DNA from: Bacillota bacterium
Lineage (GTDB): Bacteria; Bacillota; Negativicutes; Sporomusales; Sporomusaceae
NCBI GenBank assembly: GCA_023388195.1
Contig: JAEWGR010000176.1
Location: forward strand, 1 to 30,681
Length of the DNA stretch: 30,681 nucleotides
Reading direction: 5' to 3'
Shown: positions 15,937-23,821 of the stretch, one piece after another
Position numbering within the stretch: position 1 is the first letter of the stretch
Layout: the number at the start of each line of letters is the position of its first letter
The notes under the pieces: model-generated
Told to the model about the DNA's origin: nothing
Database searches by the model: none
What the model saw: only the letters and a program-made list of their open reading frames with translations
Program-made: the position numbers and the translations under genes

Positions 15937-16548
15937 TTAACTATTGACCACCATGATGCTAACCATACACCAGTAAGCGATCAATTCAGATAATTCTTCC
16001 AGCATTTGTGAATAAGGGCTTAATAGAGGAATCAAATTTTTTTCAAAAACAAGCTGCGAAGCCAGGACAGCCAGCAACAACAGGCTGCAGTCGACTATTG
16101 CGATACGGAGTCTGGGTTTAATTTTTTCCCAGGTAAAGTTGCGCCACAAGCCGACAAGTGTGCTAAGCATAAGGACAGTAAGGACCGGATAACAATACGG
16201 GCCATACCAGACATCCTGAATAGAGGGGAAAACAGGCCCTTGTGACCCTATGGCCACTGGCGCAAAAAATACCCGTCCCCAGCTTAGCTCGCGTCCTACC
16301 ATCAGCAGCCAGATCATAATTGTCCATGACCACAGTGTATGAAGCTGGTCATTCTGCCGCCGTGAGGCCTGCCAGGAAAAAAATGCCCCGGCGCAGAGAA
16401 TAAGTACCTGTGTATTTTCAACCGGTCCGTTTTCCCAGCCCCACCAGTCAGGCAGAAGCAGCCCCAGGGGGAATAACAGGGCCGCTAACAGCAGGGAAAT
16501 CCGGGTTGTGGGAAACAGCTCCCAGGTAAATAAGGGGTTGTTCAGCAT
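15937..16548 (-). CDS. Uncharacterised six-helix membrane protein
   Basis: I do not recognise this family. The 203-residue product has about six hydrophobic helices (roughly 16-34, 47-62, 72-88, 120-135, 147-166, 186-202). Charged and aromatic residues sit inside or at the ends of helices: WGWENGPVENTQ (36-47), GRELSWGR (85-92), FEKN (168-171) and LEELSELIAYW (183-193). Such buried Glu/Arg clusters suggest a transport, enzyme or quinone/lipid-handling site rather than a simple anchor, but this is inference. The start is the ATG at 16548, with AAGGAG 9 bases upstream; an in-frame TTG two codons earlier is too close to that site. It is monocistronic between convergent mtgA and a divergent orphan gene. 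Confidence 0.75.
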   Translation of the reverse strand: MLNNPLFTWELFPTTRISLLLAALLFPLGLLLPDWWGWENGPVENTQVLILCAGAFFSWQASRRQNDQLHTLWSWTIMIWLLMVGRELSWGRVFFAPVAIGSQGPVFPSIQDVWYGPYCYPVLTVLMLSTLVGLWRNFTWEKIKPRLRIAIVDCSLLLLAVLASQLVFEKNLIPLLSPYSQMLEELSELIAYWCMVSIMVVNS

Positions 16549-16700
16549 TGGCAAAGACTCCTTTAAATGAAACCATGATTATGTTGCGATTCACTACTGA
16601 ATTAATTCCCTGCCTGTAGAAAAATCCCTTTTTCCCTCAGTCATTTTATGAGTCCTTCATCAAGGCAACGCAGAGGAAATTGTTTCCTTTTGTCGAACTA

Positions 16701-16720
16701 TCACCTCAGAAGGGAGGTGA
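16701..16720 (+). promoter_or_regulatory. Small hairpin covering the ribosome binding site of the orphan gene
   Basis: TCACCTC (16701-16707) and GAGGTGA (16714-16720) are perfect complements with a 6-base loop. The right arm is the Shine-Dalgarno sequence of the gene starting at 16725. In RNA this would hide the ribosome binding site, so translation could depend on temperature, a ligand or a protein. The stem is only 7 bp. Confidence 0.4.
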
Positions 16721-16724
16721 TAAG

Positions 16725-17273
16725 ATGAATATTAATTTAATGAAACAATTGGCAGATTTAAAGAAAATGAATGTTAATTTAGGATCACAACTCAATGCTA
16801 AAATCGAAGCGACAGTAAACCATTTATTCAATCTTTCTCTGGACGATTTTGAAGATTTCTTCACGACCAAAGGATTTCAGGTGCAAAAAGATCAGCGAAA
16901 CGCAATCGCAACCTGTGGGAACCTAAAGGCCAGCCTCACATCCCGGCCAAACGAAGGTTATTTTGTATATACCTGTGTCTGTGATTTAATTATTGGCCAG
17001 GAAAAATACATAGTAACTTTTTCGTCCAACCAAAGTGGCATAGCCGCCACTGCTAACTGCTTACCTAAGGATCCTGACGAAAGGCTTATGCAAGAAATCG
17101 GTCTTATTATTGCTAGCAATGAACGTGCCCTAAATAGAATAAATAATTATGATAATGAGCAATGGCATTTAGTGTTAAAGCCACAAACTAAAGGCAAGCG
17201 GGCGCTTAAAACAGCTACGTTATTTCCGACAATGTATGAATTGCTAACAAGCCTGACTACCGAACCGACATGA
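16725..17273 (+). CDS. Orphan soluble protein, 182 residues
   Basis: I do not recognise this protein. It has no signal peptide or membrane segment. Residues 1-33 (beginning MNINLMKQLADLKKMN) look helical. A probable alpha/beta domain follows, with strands GYFVYTCVCDLIIG and KYIVTFSSNQSG, then a helical tail with LMQEIGLIIASNERALNRI. Three cysteines (about 64, 84 and 86, with 108 near) show no clear zinc spacing. The start at 16725 is set by AGGGAGGTG 6 bases upstream; the 15 codons before it are open but unlikely. The sequence is visibly more AT-rich than the housekeeping genes around it, and it lies on the opposite strand, so lateral gain is possible. It ends 110 bp before a bidirectional terminator. 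Confidence 0.7.
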   Translation: MNINLMKQLADLKKMNVNLGSQLNAKIEATVNHLFNLSLDDFEDFFTTKGFQVQKDQRNAIATCGNLKASLTSRPNEGYFVYTCVCDLIIGQEKYIVTFSSNQSGIAATANCLPKDPDERLMQEIGLIIASNERALNRINNYDNEQWHLVLKPQTKGKRALKTATLFPTMYELLTSLTTEPT

Positions 17274-17382
17274 TCAAATTATGGACTACTTCCGTTTTCT
17301 AAAATCATTTTTGACCAATTAAATATTCTAAATTTTCCAAATTAAATACCAGACTATCCAATATATCGTTTTTGCATTAATA

Positions 17383-17415
17383 AAACCCCTGCGAACACAA
17401 AGTTCGCAGGGGTTT
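17383..17415. terminator. Bidirectional hairpin terminator (rpsI and orphan gene)
   Basis: The arms AAACCCCTGCGAAC (17383-17396) and GTTCGCAGGGGTTT (17402-17415) pair perfectly over 14 bp with a 5-base loop. T-rich sequence follows on both strands. It lies 14 bp after the rpsI stop and ends the rplM-rpsI transcript; it may also stop the facing orphan gene. Confidence 0.9.
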
Positions 17416-17429
17416 GTTTCGCGTAAAAA

Positions 17430-17822
17430 TTAACGTTTTGAGAACTGGGAAGCTTTACGGGCTTTCTTGAGGCCGTATTTACGACGCTCTTTTTCGCGCG
17501 GGTCACGGGTTAAGAGACCTGCTTTCTTAAGAGCCGGGCGGAATTCACCATCAACTTTTAAGAGTGCGCGGGAAATGCCATGACGAACTGCGCCAGCCTG
17601 TCCGGATACGCCACCGCCCTCAACTTTTGCCAGAACATCATATTTGCCGACTGTGTCGGTAATGTTAAGCGGTTGAGTCACAATCAGCTCAAGGGTTTTC
17701 AATCCGAAATACTCATTAAGCTGACGATTGTTAACGATGATCTTGCCTTCTCCCGGAACCAGACGAACTCTGGCAACCGAGGTTTTTCTGCGACCTGTGC
17801 CGTAGTAAGTAACCAATGCCAT
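17430..17822 (-). CDS. rpsI: 30S ribosomal protein S9
   Basis: Small-subunit protein whose C-terminal tail reaches the P-site tRNA. The 130-residue product starts MALVTYYGTGRRKTSVARVRL and ends in the invariant SQFSKR-type tail (KASQFSKR). GGSGVSGQ-like glycine runs (GGGVSGQAGAVRHGISRAL) are in place. GGAGG lies about 9 bases before the ATG. It is 23 bp downstream of rplM in the standard pair and is followed by a strong terminator. Confidence 0.98.
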   Translation of the reverse strand: MALVTYYGTGRRKTSVARVRLVPGEGKIIVNNRQLNEYFGLKTLELIVTQPLNITDTVGKYDVLAKVEGGGVSGQAGAVRHGISRALLKVDGEFRPALKKAGLLTRDPREKERRKYGLKKARKASQFSKR

Positions 17823-17845
17823 ATATATGTTCCTCCTTTCCGGTA

Positions 17846-18283
17846 TTATCTAATATTAAGTTCCAGCACTTCCGGCTGCTGCGCGGAATGCGGATGGTTA
17901 GCACCAGCGTAAACATTCAGTTTACGGTACATTTGACGACCAAGGCTATTCTTAGGAAGCATGCCCTTAACAGCCAGTTCAATAACACGTTGCGGTTTAT
18001 CGGCCAGCATTTTGCCGGCAGGGGTAAAGGTTGTACCACCAGGATAACCGGAATGACGGAAATAAGTCTTTTGTTCCAGTTTCTTGCCAGTTAATACAAT
18101 TTTATCGGCGTTAACCACAATTACGTGATCACCGGTATCAACATGGGGGGTAAAAGTCGGTTTATTTTTGCCGCGAAGAACTTTCGCGACTTCAACGGCC
18201 AATCTACCAAGGGTTTGACCCTCAGCATCCACAACATACCATTTGCGTTTTATGTCGGCCGGGTTTGCCATAAAAGTTTTCAT
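17846..18283 (-). CDS. rplM: 50S ribosomal protein L13
   Basis: Early-assembly protein of the large subunit, 145 residues. It begins MKTFMANPADIKRKWYVVDA and has the conserved GDHVIVVNADKIVLTGKK and MLPKNSLGRQMYRKLNVYAG segments. The frame is open 16 codons upstream, but GGAGG sits 6 bases before the ATG at 18283. It has its own promoter and a leader of about 106 bases, so it is likely uncoupled from the ecf-truA genes ahead and controlled by ribosomal protein feedback. Confidence 0.98.
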   Translation of the reverse strand: MKTFMANPADIKRKWYVVDAEGQTLGRLAVEVAKVLRGKNKPTFTPHVDTGDHVIVVNADKIVLTGKKLEQKTYFRHSGYPGGTTFTPAGKMLADKPQRVIELAVKGMLPKNSLGRQMYRKLNVYAGANHPHSAQQPEVLELNIR

Positions 18284-18389
18284 GTCTATCCTCCTCGTAC
18301 AAGCTAAAGGAATAAAAATTCTGAGAGACAAGTTAAGGTCATTTAACCTTGAATTCCGGGGCTAATGGAATGCATGGCAAAAAACTCAT
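18284..18389 (-). ncRNA. rplM 5' leader, probable L13 autoregulatory leader
   Basis: About 106 bases lie between the predicted transcription start and the rplM ATG. The leader holds a potential stem around 18329-18352 (CAAGGTTAA with TTAACTTG, one bulged base). L13 leaders that bind L13 are known in Firmicutes; the position and size fit, but I cannot confirm the family fold by eye. Confidence 0.45.
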
Positions 18390-18395
18390 AAAACT

Positions 18396-18424
18396 ATTGT
18401 AATAAATTAGTTAAAAGATGTCAA
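18396..18424 (-). promoter_or_regulatory. Sigma-A promoter of rplM-rpsI
   Basis: On the minus strand a perfect -35 box TTGACA (18419-18424) is followed after exactly 17 bases by TACAAT (18396-18401). The spacer is AT-rich. Transcription would begin near 18389. It is the best promoter in the window and lies in the 185-bp gap between truA and rplM. Confidence 0.88.
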
Positions 18425-18468
18425 GCGTTATCCCTTGCCATCCCAAAATTATTTTAAACTACTTTGTA

Positions 18469-19209
18469 TTAGTACTTTACTTCGACTAGAAATAATCCCT
18501 GTGGCGGTGCCGTCATCCCGGCGGCACGGCGGTCACGGCCCGCCAGTATGCCGGCAAAGTCAGCCGGTGTCAGCCGGTGCCGTCCTACTTTAACCAGTGT
18601 CCCCACCAGGTTGCGCACCATGTGATATAAAAAACCGGTTCCCCAAAATTCAAACTCAATAATGGCGTTATCGAGCTCGCGGCAAGAAACTGCAAACATT
18701 GTCCGCACAGGGCTTACCGGCGCACCACCGGTTGCGCGGAAAGCCGAAAAGTCATGGGTGCCGACAACCGCCTGGGCCGCCTGGTGCATCAAGGCAGTGT
18801 CCAGTTTGGCAATACAATGCCACGTATAGTTACGTTCGAAGGGATTGGGGGGACGAGTATTTAATATCCGGTAGCGATAAATCTTGCTATGGGCTGAGCG
18901 CCGGGCATGAAAGTCCATAGACTCTTCACTGGCGCCAACGACAACAATATCCGGCGGCAGCACGGCTTTGGCCGCCATAGCAATACGTTCTGCCGGTATT
19001 GTGCCGGTGGTGGTGAAGTTAACAACCTGGCCATATGCATGGACACCGGCATCGGTGCGAGCGGCACCGTTGAGCCTGATAGGCTGGCAAAATATCGGAC
19101 TCAGACGTTCTTCCACCATCTGCTGAATGGTCATGGCGGTATTGGCCTGCAGTTGGTAACCATGGTAGGCAGATCCGTCATAGGCCAGGGTCAGTTTAAT
19201 ATTTCTCAT
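18469..19209 (-). CDS. truA: tRNA pseudouridine(38-40) synthase
   Basis: Makes pseudouridine at positions 38-40 of the tRNA anticodon arm. The 246-residue protein begins MRNIKLTLAYDGSAYHGYQ and has the catalytic aspartate D53 in GAARTDAGVHAYGQ. FWGTGFLYHMVRNLVGTL near the C-terminus is typical. The ATG overlaps the ecfT stop (ATGA), so the genes are coupled. This position, after ecfT and before rplM-rpsI, is the usual Firmicutes order. Confidence 0.97.
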   Translation of the reverse strand: MRNIKLTLAYDGSAYHGYQLQANTAMTIQQMVEERLSPIFCQPIRLNGAARTDAGVHAYGQVVNFTTTGTIPAERIAMAAKAVLPPDIVVVGASEESMDFHARRSAHSKIYRYRILNTRPPNPFERNYTWHCIAKLDTALMHQAAQAVVGTHDFSAFRATGGAPVSPVRTMFAVSCRELDNAIIEFEFWGTGFLYHMVRNLVGTLVKVGRHRLTPADFAGILAGRDRRAAGMTAPPQGLFLVEVKY

Positions 19210-20015
19210 ATGGCCAGCTTATATACCCTTACCAGCACTAACACTACGATCAACCCGGCCAGGGCCCCCGCAGCAGCCAGGTCCCGGCTGCCCAGCCGCA
19301 GTTCTTTCATCCGGGTACGGTTCTCGCCGCCCCGGTAGCATCTGGCCTCCATAGCGACAGCCAGTTCGTCGGCCCGGCGGAAAGCACTAATAAACAGCGG
19401 CACTAACAGGGGCACCATATTTTTGGCTCGGCGCAAGATATTGCCTGAGGTAAAATCTGCGCCCCGGGCCATCTGGGCTTTCATAATCCGGTCGGCTTCT
19501 TCGAGCAGGGTGGGGATAAATCTCAGGGCAATTGTCATCATCATCGCCAGTTCATGGGCCGGAACCCCAAGCCGGCGGAAGGGATTAAGCAGGCGTTCGA
19601 TCCCATCTGTCAAAGCGATAGGGGATGTGGTAAAGGTTAATAAGGAGGATACCGCGATCAACAGGCCCAGCCGCAGAGACATGAGTATACCCGTGCGTAT
19701 GCCCTCCTGGGTGACTGTCAGCGGTCCCAGGTTATAGATGACAGTTCCCGGTGTACTAAAGATATGAATGGCCAGTGTCAACAGGATAATAATCCACAAT
19801 GGTTTTATTGACCTGATCACCATCTTGGCAGGGATTCCCGATATGCCCACAATCATAGCGGCAAAAGCAGCCAATATTCCATAGGCCAGGTAATTCTCGG
19901 CTAAGAAAATAACGCATATATAGGTAATAACACTCAAAATTTTGGTACGGGGGTCAAGCAGATGTATGGGGGAGCGGCCTGGGAAATATTGCCCTAGGGT
20001 GATATCAGTGAGCAT
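19206..20015 (-). CDS. ecfT: ECF transporter transmembrane protein EcfT
   Basis: Membrane scaffold linking the EcfA ATPases to substrate-binding S components, for uptake of vitamins or metals. The 269-residue product has several transmembrane helices and the two coupling signatures, AQMARGADF (182-190) and MEARCYRGGENR (222-233). The second has Cys where many members have Gly (ARCYRGG instead of ARGYRGG-type). No S component gene is nearby, so this is a shared (group II) module and its cargo is unknown. It overlaps ecfA2 by 11 bp and truA by 4 bp. Confidence 0.95.
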   Translation of the reverse strand: MLTDITLGQYFPGRSPIHLLDPRTKILSVITYICVIFLAENYLAYGILAAFAAMIVGISGIPAKMVIRSIKPLWIIILLTLAIHIFSTPGTVIYNLGPLTVTQEGIRTGILMSLRLGLLIAVSSLLTFTTSPIALTDGIERLLNPFRRLGVPAHELAMMMTIALRFIPTLLEEADRIMKAQMARGADFTSGNILRRAKNMVPLLVPLFISAFRRADELAVAMEARCYRGGENRTRMKELRLGSRDLAAAGALAGLIVVLVLVRVYKLAI

Positions 20016-20874
20016 TTTTGCGCCCCCTTACAGCCGTCATTATTTCCTCGGCTACCGCTTCGGCCGACAGCGCAGTATTGCTAATCTGTAAGCCTTTAGC
20101 CTGGAGGCTGTCAATCAGTGCCGTCAGTGGCGGCACATCAACGCCGGCCGTTCTCAGTTCCTGACGGCCACTGCCGAAAATATCCCGGGGTGTGCCGTCA
20201 AGGCTGATTTGGCCGCCATTCATGACCAGTACCCTGCTGGCAAAGCGGGCTATGTCCTCCATATTGTGAGAAACCAAAATCACTGTTACGCCTGTGGTCT
20301 CATGCAATTTGACAATCTGACCAAAGATTTCATCGCGGCCACGGGGGTCCAGGCCGGCTGCGGGTTCATCCAGCGCCAGATAATCAGGTTCCAGGGCAAT
20401 TACCCCGGCAATAGCTACCCGCCGCATCTGTCCGCCGCTGAGGTTAAAAGGGGAACGGTCCTTAAACAGCTGATAGTCAAGCCCCACAAAAGCCATTGCC
20501 CGCCGGACACGGTCCTCCAGTTCGTCTGCAGGCACGCCCAGATTCTTGGGGCCAAAAGCAATATCCTCATAAATAGTTTCTTCAAATAACTGATGCTCAG
20601 GATACTGAAAAACCATGCCCACCCGCCGGCGGGCGTTACGGGCCGCCTCGTTCTTGGCTTTTACATCGTTGCCGTCTACGGTAACCTGACCGGTGGTCGG
20701 TGAAATCAGGCCGTTCATATGTTGTACAAGCGTCGATTTTCCAGAACCGGTATGACCAATAATGCCAATAAATTCGCCTTTATTGATGGTCAGGTTTATA
20801 TTTTGTATGGCTGTCCGCTGGTAGGGAGTATCCGGCATATAGGTGTAGGTAACATTGTCAAAGATTATGGACAT
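20005..20874 (-). CDS. ecfA2: ECF transporter ATP-binding protein EcfA2
   Basis: One of the two ATPases of the ECF energising complex. In its 289 residues are Walker A GHTGSGKST (40-48), the Q-loop FQYPEHQLF (89-97), the signature LSGGQMRRVAIAG (145-157), Walker B YLALDEPAAGLDP (165-177) and the switch histidine in VSHNMED. The family-typical ETIYEDIAFGPKNLG follows the Q-loop. A C-terminal part of about 60 residues beyond the ATPase core is normal. It overlaps both neighbours (10 and 11 bp), giving strict coupling of subunit synthesis. Confidence 0.96.
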   Translation of the reverse strand: MSIIFDNVTYTYMPDTPYQRTAIQNINLTINKGEFIGIIGHTGSGKSTLVQHMNGLISPTTGQVTVDGNDVKAKNEAARNARRRVGMVFQYPEHQLFEETIYEDIAFGPKNLGVPADELEDRVRRAMAFVGLDYQLFKDRSPFNLSGGQMRRVAIAGVIALEPDYLALDEPAAGLDPRGRDEIFGQIVKLHETTGVTVILVSHNMEDIARFASRVLVMNGGQISLDGTPRDIFGSGRQELRTAGVDVPPLTALIDSLQAKGLQISNTALSAEAVAEEIMTAVRGRKNAH

Positions 20875-21695
20875 AAAGCCACCACCAGTTGTTCATCACT
20901 TATTATATTTGTTGGCAGTTCCAGCCCCTGTTTCCGCAGGCAGCCTGCCACTTCAGCCGCCGCCGGGACATCCAGGCCCATGGTTTTCAGCCTGTCAACC
21001 TGGCTGAATATCTCAGCCGGCGTTCCCTGCATAACAATGCGGCCCTGTTCCATAACCACTACCCGGTGAGCAGAAACTGCTTCTTCCATGAAATGGGTTA
21101 TATAAACAACGGTTATTCCTTCTCTGTTTAACCGGGTAACCGTATCAAGCACTTCTTTGCGGCCCCGGGGGTCCAGCATGGCTGTAGGCTCGTCCAGTAC
21201 CAGACACTTGGGACGCATGGCCAGGACACCGGCAATAGCCACCCGCTGTTTCTGACCGCCCGACAGGAGATGCGGCCCATGATGACGGTAATCGGCCATG
21301 TTGACAAGGGCCAGGGCCTCGGTTACGCGCCGGGAGATTTCAGCCGGAGCTACCCCGAGGTTTTCCGGACCAAAGGCTACATCCTCTTCGACAATTGCGG
21401 CCACAATCTGATTGTCGGGATTCTGAAATACCATCCCGACTTGCTGCCGTACCTCCCAAACCTTAGCCGGATCAGCCGTATCCAGGCCTCCAATCAAACA
21501 TTTGCCGCCGGTTGGCAGAATGAGGGCATTAAGGTGTTTGGCCAAGGTTGACTTGCCGGAACCGTTGGTGCCAATCACGGCAACGAATTCTCCCTGATTG
21601 ACCGTCAGGTTAATATCAGTAAGCGCAATAACCTCCTGACCTTCATAGCCCTGGTAGGTATGGCGCAAGTTTTCAAGTTTAATAATTTCTCCCAT
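20865..21695 (-). CDS. ecfA1: ECF transporter ATP-binding protein EcfA1
   Basis: The partner ATPase of EcfA2. The 276 residues hold Walker A GTNGSGKST (42-50), the Q-loop FQNPDNQIV (90-98), the signature LSGGQKQRVAIAG (144-156), Walker B CLVLDEPTAMLDP (164-176) and the switch histidine in ITHFMEE. FQNPDNQ is the classic EcfA1 form, against FQYPEHQ in EcfA2. The ribosome binding site is weak: AAAGGGG lies about 13 bases before the ATG. It is the first gene after the rplQ terminator; I saw no clear promoter in the 90-bp gap, so some read-through from the ribosomal operon may supply it. Confidence 0.95.
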   Translation of the reverse strand: MGEIIKLENLRHTYQGYEGQEVIALTDINLTVNQGEFVAVIGTNGSGKSTLAKHLNALILPTGGKCLIGGLDTADPAKVWEVRQQVGMVFQNPDNQIVAAIVEEDVAFGPENLGVAPAEISRRVTEALALVNMADYRHHGPHLLSGGQKQRVAIAGVLAMRPKCLVLDEPTAMLDPRGRKEVLDTVTRLNREGITVVYITHFMEEAVSAHRVVVMEQGRIVMQGTPAEIFSQVDRLKTMGLDVPAAAEVAGCLRKQGLELPTNIISDEQLVVALCP

Positions 21696-21750
21696 ATGAG
21701 GCTGTACACCCCTTTACCAATAATACAACTGCGAAACTTGTAAGAATAAA

Positions 21751-21769
21751 GGCGACCCGCCGGGTCGCC
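21751..21769 (-). terminator. Terminator after rplQ
   Basis: GGCGACCC (21751-21758) pairs with GGGTCGCC (21762-21769) around a 3-base loop. On the minus strand the GC stem is followed by TTTATTCTT. It ends the spc/alpha operon 17 bp after rplQ. The T-run is interrupted, so read-through into ecfA1 is possible. Confidence 0.75.
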
Positions 21770-21785
21770 CTTGTCTCTGAACCTG

Positions 21786-22124
21786 TTACACTAATTCGAT
21801 AATCGCCATTGGAGCAGCATCGCCCCGGCGCGGTCCCAGTTTTAGCACCCGGGTATAACCGCCTTGACGCTCGGCATATTTCGGCGCAATCACGTCAAAC
21901 AATTTTGTCACAACTTCTTCGTCATAGAGGCTTGATAACACTTGGCGGCGGGCATGCAGGTCGCCCCGCTTAGCCAAAGTAATCATTTTATCGGCAAGGC
22001 CGCTGATTTCTTTCGCCTTAGCTTCCGTTGTTTCAATACGCTCATAGGCAAAGAAGGAAGTCAACATACTGCGAAACAGCGCTTTGCGAGCGCTGGTATC
22101 CCGTCCTAACTTTCTGTAGGCCAC
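21786..22124 (-). CDS. rplQ: 50S ribosomal protein L17
   Basis: Large-subunit protein near the exit tunnel. The 112-residue product begins MAYRKLGRDTSARKALFRSM and ends GDAAPMAIIELV, both typical of the short bacterial L17. It is the last gene of the alpha operon, 15 bp after rpoA, followed by a GC-rich terminator. Confidence 0.98.
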   Translation of the reverse strand: MAYRKLGRDTSARKALFRSMLTSFFAYERIETTEAKAKEISGLADKMITLAKRGDLHARRQVLSSLYDEEVVTKLFDVIAPKYAERQGGYTRVLKLGPRRGDAAPMAIIELV

Positions 22125-22139
22125 AACTCTTCCCTCCCT

Positions 22140-23099
22140 TTATTCTTCATGTTCCGCAAGTGCCAGACCCATTTCAATAATCTTCTTTTTCACTTCTTCC
22201 AGCGACTTGCGGCCTAGATTACGAACTTTCATCATATCTTCCTCGCTCTTTTGGACAAGCTCGGAAACGGTATTGATTCCAGCCCGCTTTAAACAATTGT
22301 ACGAACGCACGGAAAGATCGAGATCCTCAATGGTCATTTCCATGGTCCTGTTTTTACCTTCTGCGGGTTCTTCTGAGACTAAACCCTGACCCTCATCCTC
22401 TTCAGGAGGTTCTCCGGCAATATTTTGAAACAATTTCAGGTGCGACACCATTATGCCAGCAGCCTTACTGACCGCTTCCTCAGGACGCATACTGCCATCT
22501 GTCCATACTTCCAGTGTCAGCTTGTCATAGTTGGTAACGTTACCGACACGGGTGTCGGTTACGTTATAGTTGACACGTACAATGGGCGAGAAGATGGAGT
22601 CAATAGGAATAATCCCGATTACATGGTCGGGTTTTTTGTTTTTATCAGCCGGTACATATCCTTTGCCTTTTTCCACCATGATTTCCATGCGGAGCTTGCC
22701 GCCCGCACCAACTGTTGCCAGGTGGAGGTCTTCGTTCAAGATGTCAATATCGGCGTCGGCTCTGATATCGCCTGCAGTGACTTCGCCTTCTTCAAACGCT
22801 TCGACCAGTAAAACCTTGGGCTCGTCACTATGCATTTTCAGACACAGTTCTTTTAGGTTTAGAATAATGTCGGTGACGTCCTCCCGAACCCCGGGAATAG
22901 TAGCAAATTCGTGAAGAACACCATCAATTTTCACTGAAGTTACAGCCGCACCAGGCAATGATGATAATAGTACCCGTCTTAAACTGTTGCCCAGCGTAAT
23001 GCCAAAGCCCCTGTCAAGCGGTTCCCATACAAATTTGCCGTAACGGTTGTCTTCACTTACTTCCACTATTTCGATCTTCGGTTTTTCGATTTCAATCAT
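22140..23099 (-). CDS. rpoA: RNA polymerase alpha subunit
   Basis: Assembles the polymerase core and contacts upstream DNA and activators. The 319-residue protein has the N-terminal dimerisation domain (about 1-230, with FGITLGNSLRRVLLSSLPG at the start) and a linker rich in Glu (EPPEEDEGQGLVSEEPAEG). The C-terminal DNA-binding domain contains LSVRSYNCLKRAGINTVSEL and VRNLGRKSLEEV. GGAGGG lies 10 bases before the ATG. The 65-bp gap to rpsD contains nothing I can name. Confidence 0.98.
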   Translation of the reverse strand: MIEIEKPKIEIVEVSEDNRYGKFVWEPLDRGFGITLGNSLRRVLLSSLPGAAVTSVKIDGVLHEFATIPGVREDVTDIILNLKELCLKMHSDEPKVLLVEAFEEGEVTAGDIRADADIDILNEDLHLATVGAGGKLRMEIMVEKGKGYVPADKNKKPDHVIGIIPIDSIFSPIVRVNYNVTDTRVGNVTNYDKLTLEVWTDGSMRPEEAVSKAAGIMVSHLKLFQNIAGEPPEEDEGQGLVSEEPAEGKNRTMEMTIEDLDLSVRSYNCLKRAGINTVSELVQKSEEDMMKVRNLGRKSLEEVKKKIIEMGLALAEHEE

Positions 23100-23164
23100 C
23101 CGGAAAAAACCCTCCTCATTTGCGCAAACTCTTAGATTACGCCTTCGCCACGGTTGAGGGCAGA

Positions 23165-23797
23165 TTATCTCGAGTACAATTCTACAATTAGATGTTCCTG
23201 GATAGGAATATCAATTTCCTCCCGGGTGGGGTAGCGCGTAACTTTACCACTCATATCGGCAGCCGTAAGTTCGATCCAAGCTGGAGCTTGCTTATGACCA
23301 AGAGATTCAGCGATTTTCTTCATAATTGGTGATTCTTTGCTTTCTTCCCGTACGGCAACAATGCTGTCAGCCTTAACCAGGAAAGAAGGAATATCCACGC
23401 GGCGGCCATTGACATTAATTAAGCCATGACGTACCAATTGTCTTGCCTGGTTGCGGCTTTCAGCCATCCCCATACGGTAGACAACATTGTCAAGTCTTCT
23501 TTCCAGCATAACCAACAGGTTTACACCGGTAATGCCTTTTTGGCGTTCCGCTTTTTCAAAATAATTCCGGAATTGACGCTCAAGCACGCCGTAGATACGA
23601 CGGGTTTTTTGTTTTTCCCGGAGCTGAATGCCGTATTCGGAAACTTTTTTACGGGTTTGACCGGCGCCATGCTGGCCAGGAGCAAAACCGCGCTCTGTAA
23701 AGGAGCATTTATCGCTATAGCATCTATCGCCTTTAAGGTACAGTTTTGCACCTTCCCGGCGGCATAATCTGCAAACAGGACCTGTATATTTAGCCAT
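23165..23797 (-). CDS. rpsD: 30S ribosomal protein S4, zinc-binding form
   Basis: Primary 16S rRNA binder and, in many bacteria, a translational regulator of its operon. The 210-residue product has an intact N-terminal zinc site (C9, C12, C26, C31), so it is the zinc-containing paralogue type. An S4 RNA-binding domain follows (MLERRLDNVVYRMGMAESRNQARQ region). I use the ATG at 23797, with GGGAGGTG 10 bases upstream; a TTG three codons earlier is also in frame. Confidence 0.97.
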   Translation of the reverse strand: MAKYTGPVCRLCRREGAKLYLKGDRCYSDKCSFTERGFAPGQHGAGQTRKKVSEYGIQLREKQKTRRIYGVLERQFRNYFEKAERQKGITGVNLLVMLERRLDNVVYRMGMAESRNQARQLVRHGLINVNGRRVDIPSFLVKADSIVAVREESKESPIMKKIAESLGHKQAPAWIELTAADMSGKVTRYPTREEIDIPIQEHLIVELYSR

Positions 23798-23821
23798 TCT
23801 TACCAAACACCTCCCAATTCC

